The notes beneath the pieces were generated by a model. The model did no database searches. It saw nothing but the letters and a program-made list of their open reading frames with translations, and was not told where the DNA came from. Below are positions 54,466-61,930 of a DNA stretch of 64,000 nucleotides, piece after piece (positions within the stretch are counted from its first letter, which is position 1; the number at the start of each line of letters is the position of its first letter). Source of the stretch: DASQZT01 sp035638575 (GTDB lineage Bacteria > Acidobacteriota > Terriglobia > Bryobacterales > Bryobacteraceae); NCBI GenBank assembly GCA_035638575.1, contig DASQZT010000132.1, positions 62,001 to 126,000 of the forward strand, given 5' to 3'. Made by a program: the position numbers and the translations under genes.

Positions 54466-55518
54466 TCAGGCGCCGGCGGCGTGCCGCTTCTTCGCCTCGG
54501 CGAGGATGCCGCGCAGATAATCGCAAGCCAGTTGGGCGTTCTTGTCCACAAAATCCAGCCCGACCGTCCGGCCGTCAACCACCGGCAGCGGATGGCACAG
54601 TTCAAAGCCGGCGTACCCCTTGTATCCGACGTCCAGCAGGCCGAGCATCTCGCCCAGGCACTTCTCGTCGCCCTTCAACACGATCCCATCAGGGCCGCGA
54701 TCGTACTCGCCACCGAAATGCCAGAGCGTCTGGAGCGGGCCAACCTCGTTGACCGCCTTGCGTACGGCCGCCTCGTCGAGAGTGTGCTCCAGCCTCGCAT
54801 CGAAGCAGATCTTCAGGTGCGGGGATGCGACGTCCTTCACCATCCGCAGACAGTCGAGGTAGCCCCGGGCAATCACCGGCGGGTGGTTCTGTAAAGCCAG
54901 GACAACGCCGAACTCGCCGGCCAGCCTCGCCGCTTCTACCAGGGTCTGGCGGCACCACTCCCAGGTCTGTTCGTCGGAGAAGTCCTTGTGCTCCGCCTTC
55001 CACACAGCTTGCGCGATGTCGTATCGGCTGCCGCCGCCGGGCAGCATGGTTACGCCCGGCCAGCCGAGAAACACGCGCATCACTTTCGCGCCGAGATCGG
55101 CGGTCATGCGCATCAGCTCGCGAGTGTAGACCAGTTGGGATTCGCGGTGCTCCGGGATGGGGCTGCTGAAATCGTTATTGCCAGACACGGCGTAGATCTC
55201 GATGCCCTGGTCGCCGGCCAGCTTGCGGAGTTGCTGGCAACGCGTTCTTGGCATGTCGAGCGGATTGCCATGGGGACGCTTGCCGTCGATTTCCACGCCC
55301 TGATATCCGAACTTTTTGGCCCGGCCGATCACCTGCTCGACGCTCAGGGCGTCGCCGCGATACCAGACGCCTCCGTAGGTGATGCTGTACAGGCCCACTT
55401 TCACGTCTGCCGCGGATGTGGCTGCGCGGGCCGGGTCCGCGACGCCGAGCGTGGCGGCCGTTCCGGCCGCAGCCTTGACGAAGCCGCGCCGGCTGAGTGG
55501 ATTACGATCGTCTGTCAT
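54466..55518 (-). CDS. Exported sugar phosphate isomerase/epimerase-type TIM barrel
   Basis: A 350-residue xylose-isomerase-like TIM-barrel protein (AP_endonuc_2 superfamily) with a twin-arginine signal (LSRRGFVKAAAGTAATLGVA). Family segments include GVEIDGKRPHGNPLDM, VLALQNHPPVIARGY and GFELCHPLPVVDGRT, which hold the likely metal ligands (Glu, His, Asp, Glu). Convergent with the MR/MLE gene. Export of such enzymes is common in Acidobacteria and Planctomycetes. Substrate unknown, probably a keto-sugar. Confidence 0.9.
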   Translation of the reverse strand: MTDDRNPLSRRGFVKAAAGTAATLGVADPARAATSAADVKVGLYSITYGGVWYRGDALSVEQVIGRAKKFGYQGVEIDGKRPHGNPLDMPRTRCQQLRKLAGDQGIEIYAVSGNNDFSSPIPEHRESQLVYTRELMRMTADLGAKVMRVFLGWPGVTMLPGGGSRYDIAQAVWKAEHKDFSDEQTWEWCRQTLVEAARLAGEFGVVLALQNHPPVIARGYLDCLRMVKDVASPHLKICFDARLEHTLDEAAVRKAVNEVGPLQTLWHFGGEYDRGPDGIVLKGDEKCLGEMLGLLDVGYKGYAGFELCHPLPVVDGRTVGLDFVDKNAQLACDYLRGILAEAKKRHAAGA

Positions 55519-55565
55519 CGTTCAATTATGCCACCGGGCGACCGCGCGGCGGCGGTTGGCTGCCT

Positions 55566-56969
55566 CTAGTGGTGGAACTGCGCGGCTTGCGCCGTGGACC
55601 GGAAGCCGGGCTGCGCGGCGAACCAGTCCAGGTGGCGGCGGATGTCGCGGACCAGCATGTCGGCCAGGTCGCAGGTGAATCCGTTGCGCACCACTACCCG
55701 CTGCACTACCAGGTCCTGGCGGTTCGCGGGCATGCGGTAGGCGGGGACCTGCCAGCCGCGGTCGCGCAGGCGATCGGCCAGATCGTAGAGGGACCAGTGC
55801 GCTTCCTCCTCGAGTTTCCACGCGAACACCGGGAGATCGGTGCCGTGGCTCACCAGCTTGAAGGGGCCCATGGCGGCAATCTGTTTGGCGAGGTGAACCG
55901 CAACGTCCTGGCAGGCCTGGTGGACTGCGCGGTAGCCGGACTTGCCAAGGCGGATCAGGTTGTAATACTGCGCCACCACCTGGCTGGCGGGGCGCGAAAA
56001 GTTGATGGCCAGCGTCGGCATGCTGCCGCCGAGATAGTCGACGTTGAATATCAACTGCGGATCGAGATCGGAAGCTTCCCTCCAGATGACCCAGCCGACA
56101 CCCGGAAACACCAGGCCGTATTTGTGGCCGGATGTGTTGATGGACTTCACGCGAGGCAGTTGGAAATCCCAGGTGAGCTTCGGTTGCAGGAAGGGAGCGA
56201 CGAAGGCGCCGCTGGCGCCATCCACGTGGATCGGAATATCCAGCCCGGTCTTCTCCTGGAGACGGTCGAGGGCGGCGCTCAAAGCCTGGACATCCTCATA
56301 GTCGCCGGTGAAGGTGCTGCCGAGCACGGCGACCACCCCGATGGTGTTCTGGTCGCACATGGCCGCGGCGCGTTCGGGATCCGTTACGAAGCTGTCACCC
56401 TCCAGGGGAACCGAGCGCTCCTCCACATCCCAATAGCGCGCGAACTTGTGCCAGCAGACCTGGGTATTGGCGCCCATGACGATGTTGGGCCGGTCGGTGG
56501 GCCTGCCGGCCTTGCGCGCATTCCCGCGCCAGCGCCATTTGAGAGCCAGGCCACCGAGCATGCAGGCCTCGCTGGAGCCGATGGTGGAGGTGCCCAGAGC
56601 GCTTTCGGGGCCGGGCGAGTGCCAGAGCTCGGCCAGCATGTGGACGCAGCGCATTTCCAACTCGGCGGTTTGCGGATACTCGTCCTTATCGATCATGTTC
56701 TTGTCGAACGTCTCGGACATGAGCTTCTGAGCTTCCGGCTCCATCCACGTGCCGCAAAACGTGGCCAGGTTGAAGCGCGAGCTGCCATCCATGATCAGCT
56801 CGTCGTGAATAAGGCGATAAGCCGTGCCGGGCGGCATTTCCTCCTCGGGAACGGAGTGGCGGGGAGACGGTCCGAGCAGCCACTGGCGGGCGTACATGGG
56901 CCGCATGACGCGCAGAATCTCGCGCTGGGGGTGGGTTTTCTCGTCCATGATCGGATACGACTCTACCAT
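55566..56969 (-). CDS. gadB: Glutamate decarboxylase
   Basis: A 467-residue PLP enzyme that turns glutamate into GABA plus CO2, consuming a proton (acid resistance). The PLP lysine is in NTSGHKYGLV; other marks are the N-terminal PRHSVPEEEMPPGTAYRLIHDELIMDG, STIGSSEACMLGGLALKWRWR and the C-terminal VVRNGFTCDLADMLVRDIRRHLDWF, all typical of bacterial Gad of the class II decarboxylase family. An alternative start seven codons in (MDEKTHPQ, 56948) is possible. No gadC antiporter gene is nearby. Confidence 0.95.
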   Translation of the reverse strand: MVESYPIMDEKTHPQREILRVMRPMYARQWLLGPSPRHSVPEEEMPPGTAYRLIHDELIMDGSSRFNLATFCGTWMEPEAQKLMSETFDKNMIDKDEYPQTAELEMRCVHMLAELWHSPGPESALGTSTIGSSEACMLGGLALKWRWRGNARKAGRPTDRPNIVMGANTQVCWHKFARYWDVEERSVPLEGDSFVTDPERAAAMCDQNTIGVVAVLGSTFTGDYEDVQALSAALDRLQEKTGLDIPIHVDGASGAFVAPFLQPKLTWDFQLPRVKSINTSGHKYGLVFPGVGWVIWREASDLDPQLIFNVDYLGGSMPTLAINFSRPASQVVAQYYNLIRLGKSGYRAVHQACQDVAVHLAKQIAAMGPFKLVSHGTDLPVFAWKLEEEAHWSLYDLADRLRDRGWQVPAYRMPANRQDLVVQRVVVRNGFTCDLADMLVRDIRRHLDWFAAQPGFRSTAQAAQFHH

Positions 56970-57139
56970 TCCTTTCGGGCGCGCGGAAAATGCGGGCGAA
57001 CCCAGCCAACCCGTGACGCGGCGCGCCGGTCCATTTACTTATCGCCGACCTGCACCAAATCTCACAAAATGGCAAAAGAAAACGGGCTCACGGGGACAAT
57101 CGCGGAGTATACTCCCTATCAGGCACGGAGGAAAAACAC

Positions 57140-57952
57140 ATGCCCCTACAATCGTTCAAAGTCGGAAATCGAACCATTAAACTGGGTAAACAGGCTGCGC
57201 GCTACGATGCGCGGACCCTTCAATTCTCCAACTACATGAAAGCTACGGCGCCGCCCGCGCCGCCGAAATCGGAGGATTGGACCAAAAAAGTGGCGCAGTG
57301 GCCCATGATGCTCAACGACAACCTCGGCGACTGCACCTGCGCCTGCGCCGGCCACATGATCGAGGAGTGGACCACTAATGCGCAACCTGTGGGCTATACG
57401 CCGACCGATCAACAGATCCTGACAGCCTATGAAGCCGTCGGAGGGTACAAGCCCGGAGATCCCAGCACCGACAACGGCGCCGTCATTCTGGACGTGCTCA
57501 ACTACTGGCGGCAGACTGGGATCGCCGGTCACCCGATCCAGGCGTTTGTGTCTGTCGAACCCAAGAACCACGTAGAAGTGCAAGACGCTATTTACCTTTT
57601 CGGAAATTGCTACATCGGCGTCCAGTTGCCGGTGAGCGCGCAGAACCAGACAGTCTGGACGGTGCCTCCCGGTGGACCAACCGGGCAAGGCGCGCCGGGC
57701 TCATGGGGAGGACACGCGATCCCCATCGTCCAGTATGATGCCCGCGGCCTCACGGTCATCACCTGGGGTGCCACGAAGCGCATGACGTGGACCTTCTTCG
57801 ACGCGTACTGCGACGAGGCGTACGCCGCCCTGAGCAGTGACTGGATCGCCGCTAACCAGAATGCGCCGAACAACTTCGATCTCACGCAACTGGCGGCGGA
57901 TCTGACGGCGATCGGGGCGCAACCGGCTGCTGTCAAAGTCGCCACGGCCTGA
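57140..57952 (+). CDS. Papain-like-fold protein, Cys/His pair present
   Basis: A 270-residue protein with no signal peptide. C65 in LNDNLGDCTCACAGHMIEEW and H192 in SWGGHAIPIV are placed like the Cys and His of C1-type cysteine peptidases, and an ITWG segment sits where papain has NSWG. So the papain Asn is replaced by Thr and the Gln before Cys is replaced, which makes peptidase activity uncertain. GGAGG precedes the ATG by 8 nt. Similar unnamed proteins occur in soil bacteria and some phages. Function not established. Confidence 0.6.
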   Translation: MPLQSFKVGNRTIKLGKQAARYDARTLQFSNYMKATAPPAPPKSEDWTKKVAQWPMMLNDNLGDCTCACAGHMIEEWTTNAQPVGYTPTDQQILTAYEAVGGYKPGDPSTDNGAVILDVLNYWRQTGIAGHPIQAFVSVEPKNHVEVQDAIYLFGNCYIGVQLPVSAQNQTVWTVPPGGPTGQGAPGSWGGHAIPIVQYDARGLTVITWGATKRMTWTFFDAYCDEAYAALSSDWIAANQNAPNNFDLTQLAADLTAIGAQPAAVKVATA

Positions 57953-57964
57953 CACCCCACGATG

Positions 57965-57987
57965 GCGGGCCGGCACTCCCGGCCCGC
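57965..57987 (+). terminator. Strong G+C hairpin after the papain-like gene
   Basis: GCGGGCCGG (57965-57973) pairs perfectly with CCGGCCCGC (57979-57987) around a 5-nt loop. No T-run follows, so it is a possible terminator or mRNA-stabilising stem; it also serves the convergent DsbD-like gene side. Confidence 0.5.
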
Positions 57988-58079
57988 TTACCGCGCCTGA
58001 TTCAACTCTTGAGTGTCATTCTGTAAACCAGCGCCTCGGGCGAGGGCGTGGAGTGGGGTGCCGTCTGCGCCAGAGTCAG

Positions 58080-58562
58080 TTATTGCACCTGGTACGGCAC
58101 GGTGATCTCGACGTTCTTAGGCGGGAAACAGGTGCGATCGTTGCACGCCTGGTAACGCAGTTGCCCGGCCGCCGCGCCCGGCCCGGCGGGAGCGTTCGCC
58201 GCGATTTTGAAATTGGCGATCAGGTCGAAACTGCCAGTGTACACCGAAAGCGGTTTCTCGGAAAACTCGTATTTTTCCAGCGACGGTTTCGGGTACTTGA
58301 TCTGCCCGCCTTCCAACGCGCCGAAGGATTTCCAGGTGAGTTTCAACGGGATCAGGTACTCCTCGGCCGGAGTATTGCTGTTGACGTGGAATCCGGCTTG
58401 GACCGTCACCGGTATCTTCGCCTGGACCTCCGCGCCGCGCTTGCCCGCGACTTTCTGCGGCGCGCCGACGGTGAGATAACCGCTATTCTGAGCGAGTAGA
58501 GGAAGGCAGAGCAGTGCGGACAGCACCGGCCGAAGTACCTTCGAGTAGCTGTTGGACGCCAT
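58080..58562 (-). CDS. DsbD-alpha-like periplasmic thiol protein
   Basis: A 160-residue exported protein resembling the N-terminal domain of DsbD (DsbC_N/DsbD-alpha, an Ig-like fold). Signal peptide (VLSALLCLPLLAQ); two cysteines near the end in YQACNDRTCFPPKNVEITVP, the family signature. It would shuttle reducing equivalents in the periplasm. The start overlaps the end of the TlpA gene by 80 bp (ATG at 58562) or 44 bp (GTG at 58526), so the two are coupled. No DsbD membrane part is nearby. Confidence 0.82.
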   Translation of the reverse strand: MASNSYSKVLRPVLSALLCLPLLAQNSGYLTVGAPQKVAGKRGAEVQAKIPVTVQAGFHVNSNTPAEEYLIPLKLTWKSFGALEGGQIKYPKPSLEKYEFSEKPLSVYTGSFDLIANFKIAANAPAGPGAAAGQLRYQACNDRTCFPPKNVEITVPYQVQ

Positions 58563-59067
58563 CTTCAAAATCTTTCTTGCTCGCCAGGCCAATGTGCACG
58601 GCGGCGATTTTTCCTTCGCGATCGATGAGAAAAGTCGTGGGCAGCGCATCCACGCCGCCATAAGCCTGGGCGGTGGAATCGTTGCCGATCACGATGCGGT
58701 AATTGACGCTCAGTTCCTGAAGGAAAGGCTTTACGGCCTCCCATCCTTCGTCGTCCATGGCCACGCCGAGCACTTCGAAACCCTTGTCCTTATTCCTGCG
58801 CTCGATCTCCATGAACCAGGGGATCTCGACCCGGCACGGGCTGCACCAGGTGGCCCAGAAGTCCAGAAGCACGACTTTGCCGCGGTAATCGGAAAGGTGG
58901 ACCACCTTGCCGTCGGCGTCTTTCAAGGCAAAATCCGGAGCCGGATGCCGCTCCTTGTCCGGCTTGACGGCGGCCTTCACCGTCAGCGGAGTCGAAGAGC
59001 AGCTTTCCAGGAAGCCGCCCAAAGCGAACGCGGTCAGTGCGACGAGGACGAGACGCGGTGAAGACAC
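58483..59067 (-). CDS. TlpA/ResA-like thioredoxin-fold protein
   Basis: A 194-residue membrane-anchored or lipoprotein thiol-disulfide oxidoreductase. N-terminal hydrophobic segment with a lipobox-like FLESC (C23), then the TlpA-like domain with catalytic WCSPC (C75, C78), cis-Pro in ALPTTFLIDREG and family segments APDFALKDADGKVVHLSDYRGKVVLLDFW. Such proteins reduce apocytochrome c or other periplasmic thiols, in keeping with the cytochrome-rich genome. GTG start after GGAAGG. The last 20 residues are beyond the fold and come from the overlap with the DsbD-like gene. Confidence 0.92.
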   Translation of the reverse strand: MSSPRLVLVALTAFALGGFLESCSSTPLTVKAAVKPDKERHPAPDFALKDADGKVVHLSDYRGKVVLLDFWATWCSPCRVEIPWFMEIERRNKDKGFEVLGVAMDDEGWEAVKPFLQELSVNYRIVIGNDSTAQAYGGVDALPTTFLIDREGKIAAVHIGLASKKDFEDGVQQLLEGTSAGAVRTALPSSTRSE

Positions 59068-59088
59068 ACAAATTCCTTCCCTATCTGA

Positions 59089-59637
59089 TTATATCGACAA
59101 CTTGCGGGATTCAACGGTCTTCCGAAACCAGTCCCGGCGCACAAGCCGGCAGCGTCGCTCGAGTGTAAACTCTTCGTGCCGGGTGGCGCCGGAATACAGC
59201 CAGGCCGCGGTATCGCAGAAGCTTTCGCAGCAGTATTCCCGCCAGCGCCGGCTGCGCTCGGGCACTTCCGGCGAGCGAAGCGCGGCCTTCCGCCACTCGG
59301 CCGACCATCCCAGTTCGCCGCGCGCCCCGGCCTGCCATTCCCGGCGCAGCAGATCCTCGAACGCCAGCCGCACCACATTGCCGGCCCGCAACCAGACGAA
59401 GTGAAACAGCTCATGCACGAAAACGCGGGGAAACTCCGGCCGCGCGCAATCGAAGGCGATGCGCCGAGCGCGCAGGAAGGCGCCGGCATGCACCGGGCCG
59501 TGCCGGTCGCGGAGGCCGCGAACCGAGGAGATCACCAGGGGATCGCCATCCAACGGCGGCAAGCGCCGAAGCAGGGCCAGCGCCTGCTTCTCGTACGCCT
59601 TGTCTTCAAACTGGAAAACAGCGGTTCGCGGTGCCAA
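59089..59637 (-). CDS. HExxH zincin-like protein
   Basis: A 182-residue protein containing VFVHELFHFVW: H75, E76, H79 form an HExxH zinc motif, and E137 in YCCESFCDTAAW is a possible third ligand, as in gluzincin-type peptidases. No signal peptide. Start is a TTG adjacent to the upstream stop (TGATTG), implying coupling to the gene before it. Family not recognised; probably a metal-dependent hydrolase. Confidence 0.65.
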   Translation of the reverse strand: MAPRTAVFQFEDKAYEKQALALLRRLPPLDGDPLVISSVRGLRDRHGPVHAGAFLRARRIAFDCARPEFPRVFVHELFHFVWLRAGNVVRLAFEDLLRREWQAGARGELGWSAEWRKAALRSPEVPERSRRWREYCCESFCDTAAWLYSGATRHEEFTLERRCRLVRRDWFRKTVESRKLSI

Positions 59638-60018
59638 TCAGGCGACGTGCGCCTCCGGCCGCTCCATGCGCGCAATCTCCGAGGCGTGGCGCTGGAGATC
59701 GGACAGCGCCACGGTGACGAGGTCCTTTTCCATGTCCTCGCCGGTCTCCACCAGGCGCAGCAGGTGGAGCGCCGCGAGACGCGCACACCAGGGGTCATCC
59801 AGTTCGCGGCCCGACTCGCGGCTCACCCGCAGCAGGTCGGCGTGCGGCAGCGCGATGGTCTTTTCCGTGCGCGCACCGCTCTCGTCGACGAGGATGAATT
59901 TCACGTCCACGGTGTCGGCGTGGCGCAGCGAGATGGCGGTTTGCAGCCACTTGAACATCACCTGGAACTTGCGGCCGAACGGGTCCGGCCCGGCTTCGAA
60001 CTGGCGAAAATTGAGCAT
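59638..60018 (-). CDS. Hypothetical protein upstream of the zincin-like gene
   Basis: A 126-residue cytoplasmic protein with no recognised motif (MLNFRQFEAGPDPFGRKFQV...). Its stop overlaps the start of the zincin-like gene. Start taken at the internal ATG; the longer frame to 60057 would run into the divergent alcohol dehydrogenase gene. Function unknown; probably works with its neighbour. Confidence 0.6.
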   Translation of the reverse strand: MLNFRQFEAGPDPFGRKFQVMFKWLQTAISLRHADTVDVKFILVDESGARTEKTIALPHADLLRVSRESGRELDDPWCARLAALHLLRLVETGEDMEKDLVTVALSDLQRHASEIARMERPEAHVA

Positions 60019-60044
60019 GCCTACGGCTATCTTACAATGGGGCA

Positions 60045-61094
60045 GTGGGACACACACTACAGGTTGCCGAACTGACCGCGCCGCGCGAATTCCGCCTGGC
60101 GCAGCAAGACATCCAGGATCCCGGTCCGGGAGAGATACAAGTGCGGGTGAACGCCGTGGGGATCTGCGGCTCCGACCTGCATTCCTATTCGGATGGCGGC
60201 GTGGGCGACACGCCGTGCGCTTATCCCATGGTGCTGGGCCACGAACCCGCCGGCACCGTGGTGAAGGCCGGGGCCGGCGTGACGGGCTGGTCGCGCGGCG
60301 ACCGCGCGGCGCTCGAGCCCGCCCTTTACTGCTACCACTGCGAATTCTGCCGCACCGGGAATCACCACCTGTGCGTCAACATCCGTTTCCTCAGCACGCC
60401 GGGCAACCAGGGATTCTTTCGCGATCTGGTGAATCTGCCAGCCGCGAACGTGATGGCCATTCCTGGCAACCTGTCGCTCGAGCTGGCCTCGGTGGTCGAG
60501 CCCCTCGCGGTGGCGATGCACTCCATGAAATTCGCGGCGATTCAACCCCGCGAGACCGTGGCGGTGTTCGGCGCGGGTCCCATCGGATTGTTGACGCTGG
60601 CCTGTGTGAAAGTTGCCGGCGCGGGCCGCATCTGGGCCGTGGAGCCGGTGGCGCACCGCCGCGAGATGGCCAAACAGATGGGGGCCGACGAGGCGATCGA
60701 CCCCGCCGAGGTCGATGCCGCCGCGCAAATTCAATCCGACACCGGCCAGCGCGGCGTGGACTGCGCCATAGATTGCGCGGCCAAGGAGCACACCACCAAC
60801 CAGGCCATCCGCGCCGCGCGACACGGGGGCCGCGTGGTGCTCACGGGGATCCACTCCGACAGCTTTGTGCCTTTCGAAGTCTCGCCGATGCGGCGCAAGG
60901 AGCTGGCGGTTTTCAACGTGCGCCGTTCCAATACCGAATCTCCCGCCGCCCTGCGCCTGCTGGTGGAGCGGACCGCGTGGTTTGCGCCGCTCATCACGCA
61001 CACCCGCCCGCTGGATCGCATCGCCGAGGCGTTCTCGATCGCGGAGCACTACACCGACGGCGTGGGCAAGCTGGTGGTGAAGCCGGCCGTTTGA
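60045..61094 (+). CDS. Zinc-dependent alcohol dehydrogenase, sorbitol/threonine dehydrogenase-like
   Basis: A 349-residue medium-chain dehydrogenase. Catalytic zinc ligands: C41 in GICGSDLHS, H66/E67 in GHEPAG. Structural zinc: C96, C99, C102, C110. NAD-binding Rossmann GAGPIG. This layout fits polyol/L-threonine dehydrogenases; exact substrate unknown. The GTG start follows TACAAT (60033-60038) by 6 nt with no ribosome-binding site. Close downstream are the ferredoxin and STAS genes. Confidence 0.93.
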   Translation: MGHTLQVAELTAPREFRLAQQDIQDPGPGEIQVRVNAVGICGSDLHSYSDGGVGDTPCAYPMVLGHEPAGTVVKAGAGVTGWSRGDRAALEPALYCYHCEFCRTGNHHLCVNIRFLSTPGNQGFFRDLVNLPAANVMAIPGNLSLELASVVEPLAVAMHSMKFAAIQPRETVAVFGAGPIGLLTLACVKVAGAGRIWAVEPVAHRREMAKQMGADEAIDPAEVDAAAQIQSDTGQRGVDCAIDCAAKEHTTNQAIRAARHGGRVVLTGIHSDSFVPFEVSPMRRKELAVFNVRRSNTESPAALRLLVERTAWFAPLITHTRPLDRIAEAFSIAEHYTDGVGKLVVKPAV

Positions 61095-61127
61095 GAATCC
61101 CTCCCGCCCTGTGTCATAATCCTTTGC

Positions 61128-61475
61128 ATGCCAACGGCGGTGGTCAAGAGGGAGCCGAAGTCCGAGGGGATCCTCACTCCCCGCAAGAAACGGCCCAAGG
61201 AACTGGCGATAATTACCGAGTGCTGCACCGGCTGCGCGGGCTCGCCCGCGTGCGTGCCGTATTGCCCGGTGGCCGACTGCATGTACTGGATCCCCGATGA
61301 AGACCACCCGCCTTTTGGACGCATCGACGTCGATCCCGTGCTGTGCATCGGCTGCAAGAAATGCACCAGCAAGGGTCCCGACGGCGCGTTCCTCGACGGC
61401 TGCCCGTGGGACGCCATCGAGATGGTGCCCATCGAGGAAGTGGAGGTCATGACCGGCATGAAGATGCCGGTCTGA
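61128..61475 (+). CDS. Ferredoxin-like protein with atypical Cys spacing
   Basis: A 115-residue protein with two cysteine groups: C33-x2-C36-x5-C42-x3-C46 (plus C32 and C51) and C73-x2-C76-x2-C79-x12-C92-P. The second fits a [4Fe-4S] cluster with an enlarged last gap; the first is close to a ferredoxin motif but not exact. Compare bacterial two-cluster ferredoxins (7Fe or 8Fe). Likely an electron carrier for oxidoreductases nearby. CATAAT at 61115-61120 may be its -10. Confidence 0.82.
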   Translation: MPTAVVKREPKSEGILTPRKKRPKELAIITECCTGCAGSPACVPYCPVADCMYWIPDEDHPPFGRIDVDPVLCIGCKKCTSKGPDGAFLDGCPWDAIEMVPIEEVEVMTGMKMPV

Positions 61476-61486
61476 ACCGCCCCGCC

Positions 61487-61894
61487 ATGTCTCTCGATCT
61501 TCAACAACGCGAACACGAAGGCGTCACCATTCTCGATATGACCGGCCGCATGACGGCCGGTCCGGAGGCCACCGCCTTCCGGGACAAGATCGCCGCGCTG
61601 ACCGCCGCCGGCACGCGCAATGTAGTGCTCAACCTGGCGCACGTCGACTACATCGACAGCACCGGCCTCGGCGCGCTGGTGATGAGCGCCACCAGCCTGC
61701 GCCGGCACGACGGGGCTGTCAAGCTGCTGAAGCTCACGCGCCGGAGCATCCAGCTTCTGGTGATGACCAAGCTCGCCACGGTTTTCGAGATCTTCAACGA
61801 CGAGCAGGACGCGGTGAACAGCTTCTATCCGGACCGCAAGATCAAGACCTTCGACATCCTGGATTTCGTGCAAAAAATGAAGGACGAGGATTAG
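61487..61894 (+). CDS. STAS-domain anti-sigma-factor antagonist
   Basis: A 135-residue STAS protein of the SpoIIAA/RsbV family. The phosphorylatable serine S58 is in the signature DYIDSTGLGAL. Such proteins are released by phosphatases and free a sigma factor from its anti-sigma. The start is the ATG 11 bp after the ferredoxin stop; no sigma or anti-sigma gene is in view. About 25 extra residues at the C-terminus extend past the usual fold. Confidence 0.9.
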   Translation: MSLDLQQREHEGVTILDMTGRMTAGPEATAFRDKIAALTAAGTRNVVLNLAHVDYIDSTGLGALVMSATSLRRHDGAVKLLKLTRRSIQLLVMTKLATVFEIFNDEQDAVNSFYPDRKIKTFDILDFVQKMKDED

Positions 61895-61930
61895 CCTCCG
61901 ATGCGGTTCGTGCTGGAGGAGTGACTCCCG

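Noticed and set aside
61900..61923. A seven-codon open frame (MRFVLEE) before the flavoprotein gene
   Set aside because: Too short to judge and explained by the GGAGGAG ribosome-binding site of the next gene.
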